Numbered from the stretch's first letter, positions 25,605-34,971 are shown. The stretch is 64,000 bases of DNA from Shewanella sp. CG12_big_fil_rev_8_21_14_0_65_47_15 (GCF_002783505.1 NZ_PFGL01000027.1:1-64000), one strand, 5' to 3'. Numbers and translations are program-made. The notes: generated from the sequence alone by a model not told the origin.

Positions 25605-25870
25605 CAAAGTCGTGGGGTTTCACCCCACACCCGACCAAGAGGGGATCAACAGCAATTCCCTCTTGGATCTCCCTTGCCGCCCCTAACGGAGTTGAAAGCC
25701 CCTTGGGCATTAAGCGTTCTAATGCTATCGCGTCAGACGCTCGTCCCTGATTCGACTGACGCTATCTCGGCATCCATGCCTCGATCACGCAAAGAACGCA
25801 AATGCCCTGCGGCAACTCCGAGGGGATGGTGTATTCCTTTGATTGCTGAGTTGTCTTTTGGCCACTTAAA
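25605..25870 (+). repeat. Dispersed intergenic repeat, copy A
   Basis: It begins with AAAGTCGTGGGG and a GTGGGG/CCCCAC hairpin, and later carries CTCGGCATCCATGCCTCG. Both words recur in the same order near 40313-40650. Spacing between them differs, so copies are degenerate. No protein is supported. A spurious ORF runs through it. Confidence 0.6.
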
Positions 25871-26072
25871 GCATTAAAGAGTTGTGGATGTTCTGTTTCA
25901 CCCGCAAAATTTAACAGTGGGTGTCTCGTTAAACTCCCTCTCGTTAAACTCCCTCAATCCATTTTGAGGGGCGCTTAGAAAACCATATCGATCTGTGAAA
26001 TTAACCTGACACAGAATTATGAACAGCCTCGTTAAAAAGTGTAATCAAGCCCTGGAGACAGATGGGGATGTC
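25871..26072. other. Non-coding stretch before the cassette cluster
   Basis: No gene is supported. It contains CTCGTTAAACTCC twice in tandem (about 25926-25952) and the word ACAGAATTATGAACA at 26011-26025, which recurs at 27563-27577. Such a word may be the end of a lost insertion sequence. Confidence 0.4.
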
Positions 26073-26380
26073 CTATTTTACTTTTTCATGTAGATCGTCT
26101 AAATACGATTCTAATCCGTATCTACCATTCAATATTTCAGGTTCATCGTTTAATAATTTCTTATAGTTTATCGTTTTTAATGGGTCTTCGTAATTTCGTC
26201 TCCATCGAGCAAATTTGAAAACAACAACAGCAGAATCTGGAGATATATTTTCACATGAATTAAACATTTTATTTCCCTTAAAATATGCCCCACTCATTAG
26301 TTCTGAGTGTTGCAGTATTTTATAAAACTCATGTTCCCAATGACGTTCATTTTCTTTAATAGCTCAACCAATTCAATCAT
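26073..26380 (-). pseudogene. Frameshifted integron cassette gene
   Basis: On the minus strand an ATG at 26380, preceded by AAAGGAGA and 17 bases from an attC-like site, starts MIELVELL. A one-base loss near 26357-26362 then moves the frame. The continuing frame reads KENERHWEHEFYKILQ and runs on as the 74-residue ORF ending at 26073. Restoring one A gives a soluble protein of about 100 residues with no family I recognise. Translation from the internal ATG at 26297 is possible but lacks a clear ribosome site. Confidence 0.55.
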
Positions 26381-26396
26381 GAAGTCTCCTTTTCGC

Positions 26397-26457
26397 ATAT
26401 AACGTTGGAATTGAGGGAGCCGCTTTTTGACTGCCCCTCTAGAATGACTTGTATGGC
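26397..26457 (-). other. attC-like recombination site 3
   Basis: On the minus strand, GCCATAC (a poor R'' box) and GTTATAT (R' box) flank imperfectly complementary arms, including GAGGGGC and GCTCCCTC. Length is 61 bp. It begins 2 bases after the 241-residue ORF stop and ends just before the next cassette ATG, the expected place for attC. Confidence 0.5.
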
Positions 26458-26458
26458 A

Positions 26459-27184
26459 TCATTTTTTCGCGGCAGATGGTTTGATCGTTGAGCCGAATGA
26501 CTTTACATCTTTCACATCAACCATTCTGAAGCGTCTATTTTGAGCCTCGTCAGTGAGCATCATAAGGATTGCTTTATCACCCACCAACTGAACCAATCGC
26601 CAATCGGATTGTTGGAGCGAAGCATCTGGCTCTACAACCGGAAGTGGAGACGACAAAGGTGCTGCATCGCGTAATGCCCGCGCTTCACCCAAGCGGTCAG
26701 GTGCCCAGAACAGGCCAGTGAGAACAAACCAATAGATAAGCCACAGATGGCCGGAAGATATCGGCAGGCTCGACTGCCGAATATGGCCAATAAGTTCAGA
26801 TATTGTTACTCCCGCAGAAATTGCGAAGAATTGCGATCCCACTGATGCAAGGATATGCGCGCCCGAAGGTGGCGCATATCCAAACAGCCCTTGGGATGCC
26901 GCCAAAAGGATGCCTGCAATTCCAAGACAAGCTGCACAGAACCAACTGAGTTTTCGCAGTGAGACTTTATGATCGAGGACGAGGATCTGGGAGAAAAATG
27001 CTGCAGCAGCAACAGTGACGATGGTGCTAGCGCTCAGTTGCAAAAGCGCCAACGGCGAAACCGAGGCGACACCCCACGCGGCACCCAAGGTGGTATAGTA
27101 GGAATTCGCTTCTCGCCAGCCAACAAAGTACCCCAAGGCGGACAAAGAAAGGATCGCGGCAATTGCTCTTGGCAATAACTCCAA
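26459..27184 (-). CDS. Cassette-borne integral membrane protein, start uncertain
   Basis: A membrane protein of at least 241 residues with about five hydrophobic segments in the first 165 residues and a soluble tail of about 75. I do not recognise the family. The frame is open from 27226, but its only starts are TTG (27184) or CTG (27217). An ATG at 27230, six bases after the attC-like site, is in another frame (MTPQTEQM). This suggests an indel within the first dozen codons, so the gene may be frameshifted. Base composition is more G/C-rich than its flanks. Confidence 0.55.
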   Translation of the reverse strand: MELLPRAIAAILSLSALGYFVGWREANSYYTTLGAAWGVASVSPLALLQLSASTIVTVAAAAFFSQILVLDHKVSLRKLSWFCAACLGIAGILLAASQGLFGYAPPSGAHILASVGSQFFAISAGVTISELIGHIRQSSLPISSGHLWLIYWFVLTGLFWAPDRLGEARALRDAAPLSSPLPVVEPDASLQQSDWRLVQLVGDKAILMMLTDEAQNRRFRMVDVKDVKSFGSTIKPSAAKK

Positions 27185-27235
27185 CCAAGCACCAAATTGA
27201 AGAGGCCATCTGCTCAGTTTGTGGTGTCATATGAT

Positions 27236-27295
27236 TCCTAACGTCTTAGTATTTATGCGCTGCGCTGTTTGCAGGGCATAAGTCGCTTGTTGGAC
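27236..27295 (-). other. attC-like recombination site 2
   Basis: On the minus strand it runs from GTCCAAC (R'') to GTTAGGA (R'), 60 bp. The inner arms GACTTATGC and GCATAAATAC are nearly complementary around a short spacer. This fits the attC layout of integron cassettes, with the next gene starting a few bases after R'. Confidence 0.7.
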
Positions 27296-27852
27296 TTGGC
27301 CACTGCCACATCCATGTCAATTGGTATAAATGATGCTATAGGAATTTGCTTTTTTGCGGTAGCGGTTTTTTATACAGTTTGCTGGGTAATTACTTGATAT
27401 TGTTTTAGCTTTCTCAGTCTTTGCTGGCTGGCAGAGATACGCAAAGGTTAATAGGATTAAGCACTGACATGGAAGTGACCGTCCGTGACAGGGATGTCAC
27501 GGTCGAGCACACAGGGATGTGCTTGCTGCGTGTCACTGGAATGACAGTGCTTAATTGCTGATACAGAATTATGAACACCCTCTCTATGAATCATTAATAC
27601 AGCTTTGCCCTTGTTTAATTCCTCCTCTAGACAAAGATCTGTTACCGAAGAGCTGGATTCCCGCCCACAAGCATTGCGGGAATGACGGCTATAAGAAGAC
27701 AGAAAATTAACGAATTAACGAGCCACCCATTGTTAAATTTACAGAGTACATACTCGTAGAAAGGGGTCTGATTACTGTGGGGGTAGCAAGATTAAGTGCT
27801 GGCATGTAAGTGACAGACCAAAGACCGGACAGGCATTTTTCATTCTTACTTG
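27296..27852. other. Repeat-rich spacer between cassettes
   Basis: No gene is supported. The part from 27296 to 27456 is a diverged copy of 28182-28341. A palindromic element lies at 27457-27554, and a partial copy of its end (TTAAGTGCTGGCATG) lies near 27792. The word ACAGAATTATGAACA is at 27563-27577. Confidence 0.6.
27457..27554. repeat. Palindromic repeat element, full copy
   Basis: A 98-bp element whose ends (TTAAGCACTG... and ...CAGTGCTTAA) form an imperfect inverted repeat of about 25 bp. Inside are two perfect hairpins, CCGTGACA/TGTCACGG (27483-27502) and AGCACA/TGTGCT (27506-27523). The element could fold into a cruciform or a stable RNA. A shortened copy lies at 28342-28393. Confidence 0.75.
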
Positions 27853-28110
27853 TTACTTGCTTTTCGGTTCATTTCTAGGAACGATCCATAGAATAGCTAG
27901 CACTGGTACTAAATATAAAAGGTTTTTGCCCCACTCTTGTATTTCAGCATTTGAGTTAGCTGATACTAAAATGGCTGCTAGGATAGTTATTGTTGAAACA
28001 GTGCATGCCTGAATTTTGTACCATAAATCAAATTTTTTACCACCGAGTAGTCTCAGTAGTAATGAATAAGCGATAGCAACAATATTTAAGTACAAAAATG
28101 GATCGAACAC
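27853..28110 (-). CDS. Cassette-borne small membrane protein
   Basis: An 85-residue protein with three hydrophobic segments (about residues 5-20, 32-50 and 62-78) and basic ends. It begins with GTG at 28110, preceded by GAGGAAG at a good distance, 17 bases after an attC-like site. The family is unknown. The frame is intact, unlike its neighbours. Confidence 0.6.
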   Translation of the reverse strand: MFDPFLYLNIVAIAYSLLLRLLGGKKFDLWYKIQACTVSTITILAAILVSANSNAEIQEWGKNLLYLVPVLAILWIVPRNEPKSK

Positions 28111-28126
28111 TTTACTTCCTCGATGT

Positions 28127-28181
28127 AACTAACATTTTATTATTTATGCGTTGTTTGCAGGGCATAAGTCGCTTGTTGGAC
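28127..28181 (-). other. attC-like recombination site 1
   Basis: On the minus strand it runs from GTCCAAC to GTTAGTT, 55 bp. It shares the R'' half, ACAAGCGACTTATGCCCTGC, with site 2 but differs towards R'. It sits just upstream of the 85-residue cassette gene. Confidence 0.65.
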
Positions 28182-28341
28182 TTGGCCACTGCCACATCCA
28201 TGTCAATTGGTATAGATGATGCTATAGGAATTTGCTTTTTTGCGGTAGCAGTTTTTAATACGGTTTTATGTGTAATTATGTGATATCGTTTTGTTTTCTC
28301 ATTTTTTGCTGGCTGACGAAGATACGTAAAGGTTAATAGGA

Positions 28342-28393
28342 TTAAGCACACAGGGATGTGCTTGCTGCGTGTCACTGGAATGACAGTGCTTAA
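28342..28393. repeat. Palindromic repeat element, short copy
   Basis: It has the same ends as the element at 27457 but lacks an internal segment of about 46 bp, including the CCGTGACA hairpin. The break lies between two AGCAC words, consistent with deletion between short direct repeats. Confidence 0.7.
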
Positions 28394-28496
28394 GAATAGA
28401 CTGTGCCATACCGATCATCTTATGGCTCTTGTCTCGTACCTCTTGGCTTATGCCTCTTGTCTTGTGGATCAGGCGCGCAGGCGGGTTTTCTTCTGT

Positions 28497-28502
28497 TATA
28501 AT
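28497..28502 (+). promoter_or_regulatory. -10 element of uvrD
   Basis: A perfect TATAAT lies 27 bases before the uvrD start codon. No good -35 box is visible at the usual distance. Confidence 0.5.
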
Positions 28503-28528
28503 GCCACCTCGATTTTTTGGAGGCGAGA

Positions 28529-30697
28529 ATGGACGTATCTTCTTTACTTGACGGCCTGAATGATAAACAGCGCGAGGCTGTCGCGGCACCGCAATCTAGC
28601 ATGTTAGTGCTTGCGGGCGCAGGCAGTGGTAAAACGCGAGTATTAACCCACCGTATCGCGTGGTTAATGCAGGTCGAACAGCAGAGTCCTTACTCGATTC
28701 TTGCGGTGACATTTACCAATAAAGCCGCGGCCGAGATGCGTGAGCGGGTTGAAAAGGTCGCCGGTACTAATATGGGCCGCATGTGGATTGGTACCTTCCA
28801 CGGGTTAGCGCATCGTCTGTTACGTACTCACTTCCAAGATGCGGGTCTGCCGCAGAGTTTCCAAATTCTCGATTCGGACGATCAGCTGCGTTTGCTGAAA
28901 CGCATCCTTAAAAGTTTGAATCTGGATGAAAAACAATATCCTCCCCGTCAGGCGCAGGGTTATATCAATGGCAAGAAAGACCAAGGATTAAGACCAAAAC
29001 ATATCGATGCGGGTGGCTTCCCGATTGAACAGAATCTGCTGAAAATTTATCAGGTCTATCAAGAGTCCTGCGATCGCGCAGGCCTAGTCGACTTTGCCGA
29101 AATCCTGCTGCGTGCCCACGAACTTTGGCTCAATAAGCCACATCTATTGGCCCATTATCAAGAACGCTTTAAGCATATTCTGGTGGACGAGTTCCAAGAT
29201 ACCAACGCCATTCAATACGCCTGGATTAGAGTGCTTGCCGGCCAAACCGCCAATGTAATGATAGTCGGTGATGACGACCAATCTATTTACGGTTGGCGTG
29301 GTGCTCAGGTTGAAAACCTGCACCGCTTCCTTCAAGATTTTCCTACCGCAACCACCATTCGCCTCGAGCAAAATTATCGCTCCAAGGGCAATATTTTGAA
29401 GGCATCGAACGCCCTTATCGCCAATAACCCCGAACGTTTAGGCAAAGAGCTGTGGACCGACGAAGCCGATGGTGAGCCCATTTCCCTCTACTGCGCCTTT
29501 AACGAAATGGACGAAGCGCGCTTTATTGTCGGCCGGATTAATGATTGGTACGAAAAAGGTGGCAATTTAAGTGACTGCGCTATTCTCTATCGCTCCAATG
29601 CCCAGTCGCGGGTGCTCGAAGAAGCCTTATTACACAAAGGTTTAGCCTATCGTATTTACGGTGGCTTGCGTTTCTTCGAACGCCAAGAGATTAAAGACGC
29701 TATGGGCTATATGCGGCTTATCAGCAATAAAAATGATGATGCTGCCTTCGAGCGGGTGGTCAATACGCCGCCCCGCGGGATTGGCGACAGAACCTTAGAT
29801 ATTCTGCGTTCTACCGCCCGTCAACAGGAACTCACCCTGTGGCAGGCCTGTTTACGTCTGCTGGATGAGAAAGTACTTGCAGGCCGCGCAGCCTCAGCGG
29901 TGTGTGGCTTTATGGATCTTATCGTCACCCTGCAGGAAGAAACCCAGGATATGGCCTTGTATCGCATGGCCGACACTGTCATTCAAGCCTCTGGCCTTAA
30001 GGCCATGTACGAGATGGAAAAGGGCGAGAAGGCCCACGCCCGTATCGAAAACTTAGAGGAACTCGTCACCGCCGCGCGCACCTTTGAAATGCCAGAGGAG
30101 CTTGAGGATATGGGCGAGCTTAATGCCTTCTTATCCCACGCGGCCTTAGAGGCGGGCGAAGGTCAGGCCGATGCCTTTACCGATGCGGTGCAACTGATGA
30201 CACTGCACTCGGCCAAGGGGCTGGAGTTCACTATGGTGTTTATGGCGGGTGTCGAGGAGGGCATTTTTCCGAGCAAGATGGCGCTCGAAGAGGGCGACAG
30301 ACTCGATGAAGAACGCCGCCTCTGCTACGTGGGCATGACCCGCGCCATGGAAAAACTCTATATCACCTATGCCGAATCCCGCCGTATCTATGGCCGCGAA
30401 GATTACGCCCGTCCCTCGCGCTTTATTAAGGAAATCCCGCCGCAATATGTGGACGAAATTCGCCTAAAGGCGCAGGTTTCAACCCCGATGGCGAATAATC
30501 GCTTCAGTGCGCAAAAATCGGCCGCGGCCAATGATACGGGTTTTAATGTCGGCCAAAGAGTCAATCACCCTAAGTTTGGCGAAGGCAAAGTGACTAACTT
30601 TGAAGGCAGTGGCGCGCAGGCTAGGGTGCAGGTGAATTTTAACGATTTTGGCAGCAAATGGCTGGTGGTTGCCTATGCGCGCCTAGAGGCGCGTTAA
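28529..30697 (+). CDS. uvrD: DNA helicase II UvrD
   Basis: A 722-residue superfamily 1 helicase. Motifs in order: AGAGSGKTRVLTHR (Walker A), FTNKAAAEMR, LVDEFQDTN (Walker B), GDDDQSIYGWRGA, EQNYRS, LMTLHSAKGLEF, VGMTRA. The C-terminal Tudor-like domain ends the protein. UvrD unwinds DNA in nucleotide excision and mismatch repair. The ATG at 28529 follows GGAGGCGAG, which decides the start over the in-frame TTG at 28517. A C-terminal 'HPKFGEGKVTNFEGSG' matches the family. Confidence 0.97.
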   Translation: MDVSSLLDGLNDKQREAVAAPQSSMLVLAGAGSGKTRVLTHRIAWLMQVEQQSPYSILAVTFTNKAAAEMRERVEKVAGTNMGRMWIGTFHGLAHRLLRTHFQDAGLPQSFQILDSDDQLRLLKRILKSLNLDEKQYPPRQAQGYINGKKDQGLRPKHIDAGGFPIEQNLLKIYQVYQESCDRAGLVDFAEILLRAHELWLNKPHLLAHYQERFKHILVDEFQDTNAIQYAWIRVLAGQTANVMIVGDDDQSIYGWRGAQVENLHRFLQDFPTATTIRLEQNYRSKGNILKASNALIANNPERLGKELWTDEADGEPISLYCAFNEMDEARFIVGRINDWYEKGGNLSDCAILYRSNAQSRVLEEALLHKGLAYRIYGGLRFFERQEIKDAMGYMRLISNKNDDAAFERVVNTPPRGIGDRTLDILRSTARQQELTLWQACLRLLDEKVLAGRAASAVCGFMDLIVTLQEETQDMALYRMADTVIQASGLKAMYEMEKGEKAHARIENLEELVTAARTFEMPEELEDMGELNAFLSHAALEAGEGQADAFTDAVQLMTLHSAKGLEFTMVFMAGVEEGIFPSKMALEEGDRLDEERRLCYVGMTRAMEKLYITYAESRRIYGREDYARPSRFIKEIPPQYVDEIRLKAQVSTPMANNRFSAQKSAAANDTGFNVGQRVNHPKFGEGKVTNFEGSGAQARVQVNFNDFGSKWLVVAYARLEAR

Positions 30698-30840
30698 GAT
30701 AAGGTGTTGGCTGGCTTGTTATTTTTATGACAGATTTTACGGCCTTGAAACTCGCTTCAGGGGGAGCTTGGGTATATGATGCTCACCCTGAATGCTAAGA
30801 CAAAATGTGAGCAAAAATTAGGAGTGGGAGTACCTAGTTA

Positions 30841-31701
30841 ATGAATTTAAAGCAGAAGTGGGATGTGTATTCCCGCCTGACTCGACTCGACCGCCCCATT
30901 GGTACGCTGTTATTACTGTGGCCATGTCTGATGGCCTTGATGCTAGCCGCCGGGGGGATGCCCGATCTTAAGGTCTTGATTATCTTTGTGGTTGGCGTAG
31001 TGATCATGCGAGCCTGCGGCTGCATTATTAATGATTATGCCGATCGCGACCTCGACTCCCACGTTGAACGCACTAAATCCCGTCCCCTCGCTAGCGGCGA
31101 AATCGGCACCAAAGAAGCGCTACTCCTGTTTGTGGTTTTAGGCTTGGCAGCCTTTGGGTTAGTCTTATTGCTCAATGGCTTAGTGGTTAAATTGTCCGTC
31201 GTTGGTATCATTCTCACCATTATCTACCCCTTTACTAAGCGCGTGACTAACATGCCGCAGATGTTTTTGGGTGTGGTGTGGAGCTGGTCGATTCCTATGG
31301 CCTATGCGGCTCAAACGGGTGAAGTACCGATCGAGGCCTGGTGGTTATTTGCGGCCAATTGGTTCTGGACCGTCGCCTACGATACCATGTATGCCATGGT
31401 CGACAGAGATGATGATCTCAAGGTGGGCATTAAATCCACTGCGATTTTGTTTGGTAAATATGACCGTCAAATCATAGGCTTATTTCAACTAGCCGCGCTG
31501 ATTTGTTTTATCGCCGCCGGTTGGAGTGCCGACCGAGGCTTAATATATGGTCTCGGTTTACTGACTTTTGTAGGTTTTAGCACTTACCAGCAGATACTGA
31601 TTTTTGGTCGTGAAAGAGCACCTTGCTTTAAAGCCTTCCTCAACAATAACTGGGCGGGTCTGGCGTTATTTGTTGGTTTGGGCGCCGACTATCTGATTTA
31701 G
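30841..31701 (+). CDS. ubiA: 4-hydroxybenzoate octaprenyltransferase UbiA
   Basis: A 286-residue inner-membrane enzyme with about eight transmembrane helices. It has both Asp-rich motifs of the family, [15 protein letters not shown] and [16 protein letters not shown], and the TRLDRPIG N-terminus. It attaches the polyprenyl tail to 4-hydroxybenzoate in ubiquinone synthesis. The start has a modest ribosome site (GGAGTGGGAG further upstream). A perfect hairpin follows. Confidence 0.96.
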   Translation: MNLKQKWDVYSRLTRLDRPIGTLLLLWPCLMALMLAAGGMPDLKVLIIFVVGVVIMRACGCIINDYADRDLDSHVERTKSRPLASGEIGTKEALLLFVVLGLAAFGLVLLLNGLVVKLSVVGIILTIIYPFTKRVTNMPQMFLGVVWSWSIPMAYAAQTGEVPIEAWWLFAANWFWTVAYDTMYAMVDRDDDLKVGIKSTAILFGKYDRQIIGLFQLAALICFIAAGWSADRGLIYGLGLLTFVGFSTYQQILIFGRERAPCFKAFLNNNWAGLALFVGLGADYLI

Positions 31702-31719
31702 ACGACTCTTATCAGTTTT

Positions 31720-31747
31720 GAGTCGATAGGAGCACTCTTATCGACTC
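31720..31747 (+). terminator. Hairpin after ubiA
   Basis: GAGTCGATA and TATCGACTC form a perfect 9-bp stem with a 10-base loop 19 bases after ubiA. No strong T-run follows. Confidence 0.5.
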
Positions 31748-31923
31748 AGAATATGCTTATAACATATTGTAATTTAGCTATTTTAATTATTGATCTCTTA
31801 GCTTTAACATCAAGGTGTACCTCTAAACACTCGTGCTTTAGCCCCTGCGACTGGTTTTTACACTATGGCATAGTTTATAGTGAGACTCTGTTTTTACCTT
31901 AGGTAGCGTCACAGGGAGTTGCT

Positions 31924-32319
31924 ATGTTTATACCGCCAGGATTTGCACTCATCAACCCGTATATGATTGTCGACAATGCACAACTGTTAGTCGAATTTTT
32001 AAATCAAGCCTTTGGCGCAAAAGTTATCCACCTTTCCCATAGACCCGATGGCAAGATAGCCAATGCACAGATACAGATTGGTGACTGCCAATTTATGTTA
32101 AGCGAGGCGACAGCGGCATTTCCAGCCATGCCTGCCTCCTATTATGTGTATGTGGAAGATGCTGATAAGTCGGTGCAACAGGCAGTAGCCGCGGGATCTG
32201 AACTCATTATGGCCGTTACAGATAAGCCCTATGGTGATCGCCAAGGCGGAGTGCGGGATCCCGTTGGCAATTTATGGTGGATCTCCCAGCGTTTAGTTGC
32301 TGGCCCCTATCAGGATTGA
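31924..32319 (+). CDS. VOC-fold (glyoxalase/PhnB-like) protein
   Basis: A 131-residue protein with two beta-alpha-beta-beta-beta modules typical of the vicinal oxygen chelate superfamily (IVDNAQLLVEFLNQAFGAKV, then VEDADKSVQQAVAAGSEL). It ends with the common DPVGNLWWIS motif. Members are dioxygenases, glyoxalases or antibiotic-binding proteins; the substrate is unknown. An AGGGAGTT ribosome site precedes the ATG. The next gene starts 18 bases later. Confidence 0.85.
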   Translation: MFIPPGFALINPYMIVDNAQLLVEFLNQAFGAKVIHLSHRPDGKIANAQIQIGDCQFMLSEATAAFPAMPASYYVYVEDADKSVQQAVAAGSELIMAVTDKPYGDRQGGVRDPVGNLWWISQRLVAGPYQD

Positions 32320-32337
32320 GCCCCAAGGAGGTGGGAT

Positions 32338-33387
32338 ATGCCGTGTCAGCTAACCCGATTATTTGGAATCGAATTTCCTATTATTCAAGCCCCTATGGCG
32401 GGTGTGCAGGGCAGTGCACTTACCATCGCCGTATCCCAGGCGGGTGGGCTTGGTTCCTTACCCTGTGCCATGTTGTCCCTTGAGGCGCTCGAGGCCGAAC
32501 TGGCAGTCATCCGCACAAACACGACTAAACCTTTCAATGTGAACTTTTTTTGCCATAGCGAGCCCTTGCCACAGGCTGCCAAGCAAGCGGCTTGGCTCGA
32601 ACAACTTAGTCCTTATTTTGCAGAGTTTAATCTCGACCCGAATGCGCAGCCTGCTGGCGCGCAGCGTACACCCTACAGTAAGGCGCAGGCCGAGGTGTTA
32701 GCCAAATTTAAGCCCGAGGTGGTGAGCTTCCACTTTGGTCTGCCCGATGAAGAGCTACTGCTGGAAATCAAATCCTGGGGCTCAAAAGTCATCTCTACAG
32801 CGACCACAATCGAGGAGGCGTTGTGGTTAGAGGCCCGTGGCGTTGATGCGATTATTGCCCAAGGCTTAGAGGCGGGTGGGCATAGGGGGCATTTCTTATC
32901 TGAGGATTTAACCGAACAGTCGGGGACCTTTAGCCTACTGCCGCAAATTATTGCGGCGGTAGATATCCCAGTTATTGCCGCGGGCGGCATAGTGGATACG
33001 AAAACCGTGCGCGCCGCCATGGCAATGGGGGCATCTGCGGTGCAGGTGGGGACGGCTTATTTACTCTGCCCCGAGTGCACTACCACTGATATTCACCGCG
33101 ACGCACTACAAAGTGACGCGGCGCAGCATACGGCGCTGACGAACTTATTTTCCGGCCGACCCGCTCGCGGCATAGTGAACCGTTTTATGGCTGAAATGGG
33201 ACCGATTAACGATGCCGTGCCCGATTTTCCCTTGGCATCCTCTGCGGTTGCAGGCTTAAGAACTGCGGCAGAGCAACAAGGATTCGGTGATTTTAGCCCA
33301 CTTTGGTGCGGCCAAAATACCACCGGCTGTCAGGCGATTCCCGCCGCTGAACTAACAAGGCAGTTGGCTTTAGGTGTGATGGTTTAA
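32338..33387 (+). CDS. Nitronate monooxygenase-like flavoprotein
   Basis: A 349-residue TIM-barrel protein with the family signature at the start (PIIQAPMAGVQG), a flavin-binding IAQGLEAGGHRG segment and AAGGIVDTKTVRAAMAMGA with AVQVGTAYL. This is the nitronate monooxygenase/2-nitropropane dioxygenase group, which uses FMN to oxidise nitronates such as propionate 3-nitronate. Its operon with a VOC protein suggests a small detoxification unit. An AAGGAGG ribosome site is strong. Confidence 0.9.
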   Translation: MPCQLTRLFGIEFPIIQAPMAGVQGSALTIAVSQAGGLGSLPCAMLSLEALEAELAVIRTNTTKPFNVNFFCHSEPLPQAAKQAAWLEQLSPYFAEFNLDPNAQPAGAQRTPYSKAQAEVLAKFKPEVVSFHFGLPDEELLLEIKSWGSKVISTATTIEEALWLEARGVDAIIAQGLEAGGHRGHFLSEDLTEQSGTFSLLPQIIAAVDIPVIAAGGIVDTKTVRAAMAMGASAVQVGTAYLLCPECTTTDIHRDALQSDAAQHTALTNLFSGRPARGIVNRFMAEMGPINDAVPDFPLASSAVAGLRTAAEQQGFGDFSPLWCGQNTTGCQAIPAAELTRQLALGVMV

Positions 33388-33789
33388 TGCTTGATATGGT
33401 TTAGCTATTTTTGGATTTTAGGTGGCCATAGTTCCGTTGCTTTTATGCCTCTACTACCTGCATTTATATTACTAAAAGTGCAGAAAACATCGAATTCAAA
33501 GAGCAATGATTAGTTTCAGCTTTTTATTCTCCATAAGAGTTTCACTGCATGTTAGGGCGTACTGGTAATCTAATGCTTTCTATTGGATTCCAACTGAATA
33601 TACCGAAGTAACATGTCGCTCTCTATGTTTATTATTTGTTGATTTATTTCTAAGCCAGCCTTGTATTCATTCTGGTCTCCCCCAATGTACTTGATAAGCC
33701 AAGCTACTTTGTTGGTTTTCACTATCATAGGTTTGGCAGTTATGCTTTAACTGCCATATGTTGAATAGCTCAACTTACAGGGATGTTAA
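33388..33789 (+). other. Intergenic region without visible gene
   Basis: About 400 A/T-rich bases before a membrane protein gene. I see no ORF, terminator or repeat worth calling. It probably includes that gene's promoter. Confidence 0.4.
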
Positions 33790-34971
33790 ATGCTAAAAAT
33801 CCGACTTAGACGCCCAGTTAAATATCGAATAGCCTTCCTCTTACTGATGATTTCGGTATATGTCCTAGGCTTTAATTTGCTGCCAGAACAGATAACACAA
33901 ACAAGCGAGCAGTTGTCCTTGGTTGTCGTTAGCGCGCTATATTTTGTGTTGTTGCCTCTGCTCTATTGGTATTGGATTATCAAAATAGGTGCGCAAAAAG
34001 CTTGGAAATTATTGTTCATCCTTAGTTTGAGCAGCCTAATGGCTCGCCTTAGTTATCCTGATGAAATTGCAGAGTATTTCGAATTTATCGCTTGGTTGCG
34101 TTTCCCTATTATCGCAGTATTATTGCTCGTCGAACTGTACTTAATGGTGAGTATTATTAAGGGATTGTGGCAGGCGAGAAAGGCGACTGGCGATCCAAGA
34201 TTAGCGATAATTGCTCAATATGCTGCAACTGTGGAGCAGGAGAAGGGCAAGGGGTCGAATGAACCTCGATCGCTTAACATTGAGGGCACATCAAATTCTG
34301 AATCTTCAAAGGATAAAATGCCTGACGATAAGAAGCTGACCTTAGGTTTAATGCTCGCCACTGAACCTGCGAGTTGGTATTACGCCATTCCCTATTTTTC
34401 CCGTCGTCATCCATCGGCTATCACCCAGCTTAAGTTGCTTAGTGCTCAGCCTTGGCATGTTGTAATGTCCATCGTATGTTTAATGGCCTCATCCTTGTTG
34501 AGTTACTGGCTACTCGATAATGTTAGCCATATTGCAGCCATATTGGTTTCTGGTTTGCTCTTGTATTCAATGGTATTAATCGCTGCCAACTATCGTATTA
34601 GCCGTTATTACTCCCTATATCAAAGGGAAGGTAAGCTGATTATCAATAACGGCATCTGGGGTTTTATGTCGATTGATTTAACCCAGATAAGCGATCTGAA
34701 ATTGGGGGCGTTTTCGGCTCTGACGCCGTCCCTGAAAGTGGGTGATAAATCGTTAGGTATGGTATCTACAGCATCATCACCAGAAATATTGACTATAGGT
34801 CGTGGCGATACCGCCAATGTGCAGCTGCTATTTAAGCAGCCCCAAGTTTATTATGGCGGGATGGGACAATTGTCAGAGTCGTTAACTATGGTTAACCTCG
34901 TTGTGGATGATCCTCAGGAGTTAGTCGATACACTGTTAGCCTATACTCCCAAAATGCAACAAGCCTCTTAG
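33790..34971 (+). CDS. Hypothetical membrane protein
   Basis: A 393-residue protein. Four hydrophobic segments occur in the first 130 residues, then a polar Ser/Glu/Lys linker (about 145-180). Two more segments lie at about 220-265, and a C-terminal soluble domain follows (about 275-390) with a beta-rich pattern (GKLIINNGIWGFMSIDLTQI) reminiscent of bacterial PH domains. I do not recognise the family. The ATG at 33790 is preceded by CAGGGATGTTAA. Confidence 0.6.
   Translation: MLKIRLRRPVKYRIAFLLLMISVYVLGFNLLPEQITQTSEQLSLVVVSALYFVLLPLLYWYWIIKIGAQKAWKLLFILSLSSLMARLSYPDEIAEYFEFIAWLRFPIIAVLLLVELYLMVSIIKGLWQARKATGDPRLAIIAQYAATVEQEKGKGSNEPRSLNIEGTSNSESSKDKMPDDKKLTLGLMLATEPASWYYAIPYFSRRHPSAITQLKLLSAQPWHVVMSIVCLMASSLLSYWLLDNVSHIAAILVSGLLLYSMVLIAANYRISRYYSLYQREGKLIINNGIWGFMSIDLTQISDLKLGAFSALTPSLKVGDKSLGMVSTASSPEILTIGRGDTANVQLLFKQPQVYYGGMGQLSESLTMVNLVVDDPQELVDTLLAYTPKMQQAS

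Noticed and set aside
27027..27230. Independent 68-residue minus-strand gene starting MTPQTEQM
   Set aside because: It overlaps the membrane-protein frame, and its later part is basic and unstructured. Its ATG is more likely the displaced start of the cassette gene.
28112..28375. Minus-strand ORF of 87 residues
   Set aside because: It runs through an attC-like site and the duplicated repeat region; no ribosome site or family pattern.
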